Positions 12,933 to 14,102 of a stretch of DNA of 14,102 nt are shown here, in pieces. Under the pieces are notes generated by a model. The model ran no database searches, was not told the DNA's origin, and saw only the letters and a list, made by a program, of their open reading frames with translations. Both the position numbers and the translations under genes were made by a program. The stretch's first letter is position 1. Every line of letters begins with the position of its first letter. Origin of the DNA: Planctomycetes bacterium RBG_16_41_13 (lineage in GTDB: Bacteria; Planctomycetota; Brocadiia; Brocadiales; Brocadiaceae); contig MHYI01000307.1 of the NCBI GenBank assembly GCA_001828295.1, positions 8,852 through 22,953 on the forward strand, read 5' to 3'.

Positions 12933-14102
12933 ATGGGAAAAGTTAGAATTAGTTCGCTTGCAAAAGAGTTAGGCATTAAAAGTAATAACTTAATTGATAA
13001 ATGCCATGAGAAAGGGTTAACGCATATCAAACACCATGCGAACACCCTTGATCCCGAACAAGTTGAAATGCTAAAAAAACTGTTCAGGCGAACTCCAAAT
13101 GATTCGGCTACAAAAAAGGAACTTAAAGTGAAAGAGGCCATTAAGGTTGATGTAAAAGAACAAAAACGAGAAGATAAGACCATGTCGCAGGAAGATAAAG
13201 AAATCAAAGCTGTTCAACCGGATAAAATTGTTAGATTTCACAAAAGCACTCCCCCACAAAAGCAATCGACGAAAGTTGCACCTTCAAAAGTATTTTGGAA
13301 GAAGAAGCAGGTTGGTGGCCCTTCACATCAAAAAAACAAGGGATGGCGGGAAAGATATATAGAAGTTAAAAAACCTGTCGTTAAAGAACGAGAATCGCGA
13401 GTGATTATGGAGACGCCAATTACGGTAAAGGATATATCTTCTAAATTAGGAATTCGTGCAAATGAAATTATAACCAAATTGTTGCTTGAGCATAATGTAC
13501 GCGCAACAATAAATCAAATCTTAAGCGAAGAAATAGTGCAATTATTAGGCCTGGAGTATAACGTAGAAATAGAAATTAAGAAAAAAGAGGCTTCGGAAGA
13601 ATACGATTTCGTTGCGGATCAAATCTCTGCAAGAGAGGAAGATAAAGTACTTCGTGCACCAATAGTTACCTTTTTGGGACATGTTGACCACGGAAAAACA
13701 TCGTTACTTGATTGTATTCGCAAGACTAAAGTTGCAGAAGGAGAGGTAGGCGGAATTACGCAACATATAGGAGCGAACAAGGTGGAAACAAATGGCAAAC
13801 ACGTTGTGTTTCTCGATACGCCAGGACATGAAGCTTTTACAGCCATGAGGGCAAGAGGTGCAAATGTTACAGACGTAGTAGTCCTTGTGGTTGCAGCAGA
13901 TGATGGAGTGATGCCCCAGACAGAAGAGGCCATTAATCATGCTAAGGCTGCCAATGTACCAATAATTGTTGCAATTAATAAAATTGATAAGCCCGGCGCA
14001 AATCCTTTGCGAGTTAAGCAACAGCTTGCAAATTTAGATTTGATACCCGAAGAATGGAGTGGAAAAACCCCATTTGTAGAGACTTCTGCAATAACTGGCG
14101 CA
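12933..14102 (+). CDS. infB: Translation initiation factor IF-2, 5' part (runs off the window)
   Basis: The frame is open for 390 codons from ATG 12933 to the right edge. IF-2 places initiator tRNA on the 30S subunit and promotes subunit joining with GTP hydrolysis. An IF2-N-type module lies at 1-50 ([20 protein letters not shown]), then a lysine-rich linker (about 55-155), and a second IF2-N module at about 161-215 ([20 protein letters not shown]). The G domain follows: G1 GHVDHGKT at 249-256, G2 GGIT at 273-276, G3 DTPGH at 295-299, G4 NKID at 349-352 and G5 SAI at 385-387. The linker is short compared with many IF-2 proteins. A weak GGGA (12923-12926) precedes the ATG. It lies 46 bases after nusA, the conserved nusA-infB pairing. 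Confidence 0.97.
   Translation, partial: MGKVRISSLAKELGIKSNNLIDKCHEKGLTHIKHHANTLDPEQVEMLKKLFRRTPNDSATKKELKVKEAIKVDVKEQKREDKTMSQEDKEIKAVQPDKIVRFHKSTPPQKQSTKVAPSKVFWKKKQVGGPSHQKNKGWRERYIEVKKPVVKERESRVIMETPITVKDISSKLGIRANEIITKLLLEHNVRATINQILSEEIVQLLGLEYNVEIEIKKKEASEEYDFVADQISAREEDKVLRAPIVTFLGHVDHGKTSLLDCIRKTKVAEGEVGGITQHIGANKVETNGKHVVFLDTPGHEAFTAMRARGANVTDVVVLVVAADDGVMPQTEEAINHAKAANVPIIVAINKIDKPGANPLRVKQQLANLDLIPEEWSGKTPFVETSAITGA

Noticed and set aside
12929..13265. Minus-strand frames within infB
   Set aside because: The plus strand carries the well-conserved IF-2 N-terminus; the opposite frames are serine- and phenylalanine-rich shadows of lysine- and glutamate-rich codons.

Overview
The window reads as a chromosomal segment of an AT-rich Gram-negative-type bacterium. 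The gene set best fits a planctomycete of the anammox group (Brocadiales; Kuenenia, Brocadia or Jettenia type). This is an inference from three things: a Tat-targeted Rieske protein next to a cytochrome b fused to a di-haem cytochrome c, system II cytochrome c maturation genes (ResB- and CcsA-like) with a lipoprotein prolyl isomerase, and TPR-fused glycosyltransferases. No 16S rRNA or anammox-specific gene (hydrazine synthase, ladderane) is present, so the assignment is not proven.

Layout. Positions 1-2533 (+) hold the 3' end of a TPR protein and a complete GT2 glycosyltransferase-TPR protein that looks like its tandem paralogue, separated by a gap with a 9-bp tandem repeat. A perfect 25-nt palindrome at 2587-2611 lies at the convergent junction and overlaps the stop codon of the resB-like gene. 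From 2594 to 11268 every gene is on the minus strand. In transcription order these are an aminodeoxychorismate/anthranilate synthase glutaminase, a class 2 pyrF with a GTG start, a YceI-like protein, the Rieske protein, the cytochrome b/c fusion, tRNA-Cys(GCA), tRNA-Leu(UAA), a parvulin lipoprotein, a CcsA-like protein and a ResB-like protein. From 11394 to the right edge everything is on the plus strand: a strong sigma-70-like promoter, a short transcript ending at a textbook intrinsic terminator, then nusA and infB, the latter cut by the window edge.

How the parts fit. The Rieske/cytochrome bc pair would form the core of a quinol:cytochrome c oxidoreductase. The parvulin-ccsA-resB cluster would deliver haem to, and help fold, exported c-type cytochromes, including the two CxxCH sites of the fusion protein. 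nusA-infB is the conserved transcription/translation operon, but rimP, its usual first gene, is absent.

I see no defence system, prophage, IS element or CRISPR array. The most interesting signals are the promoter-terminator unit at 11394-11557 (an unassigned small RNA or a nusA attenuator), the orphan 68-residue tail on the cytochrome bc fusion, the His-rich linker in that protein, the shortened NusA N-terminal domain, and nusA's lack of a Shine-Dalgarno sequence.
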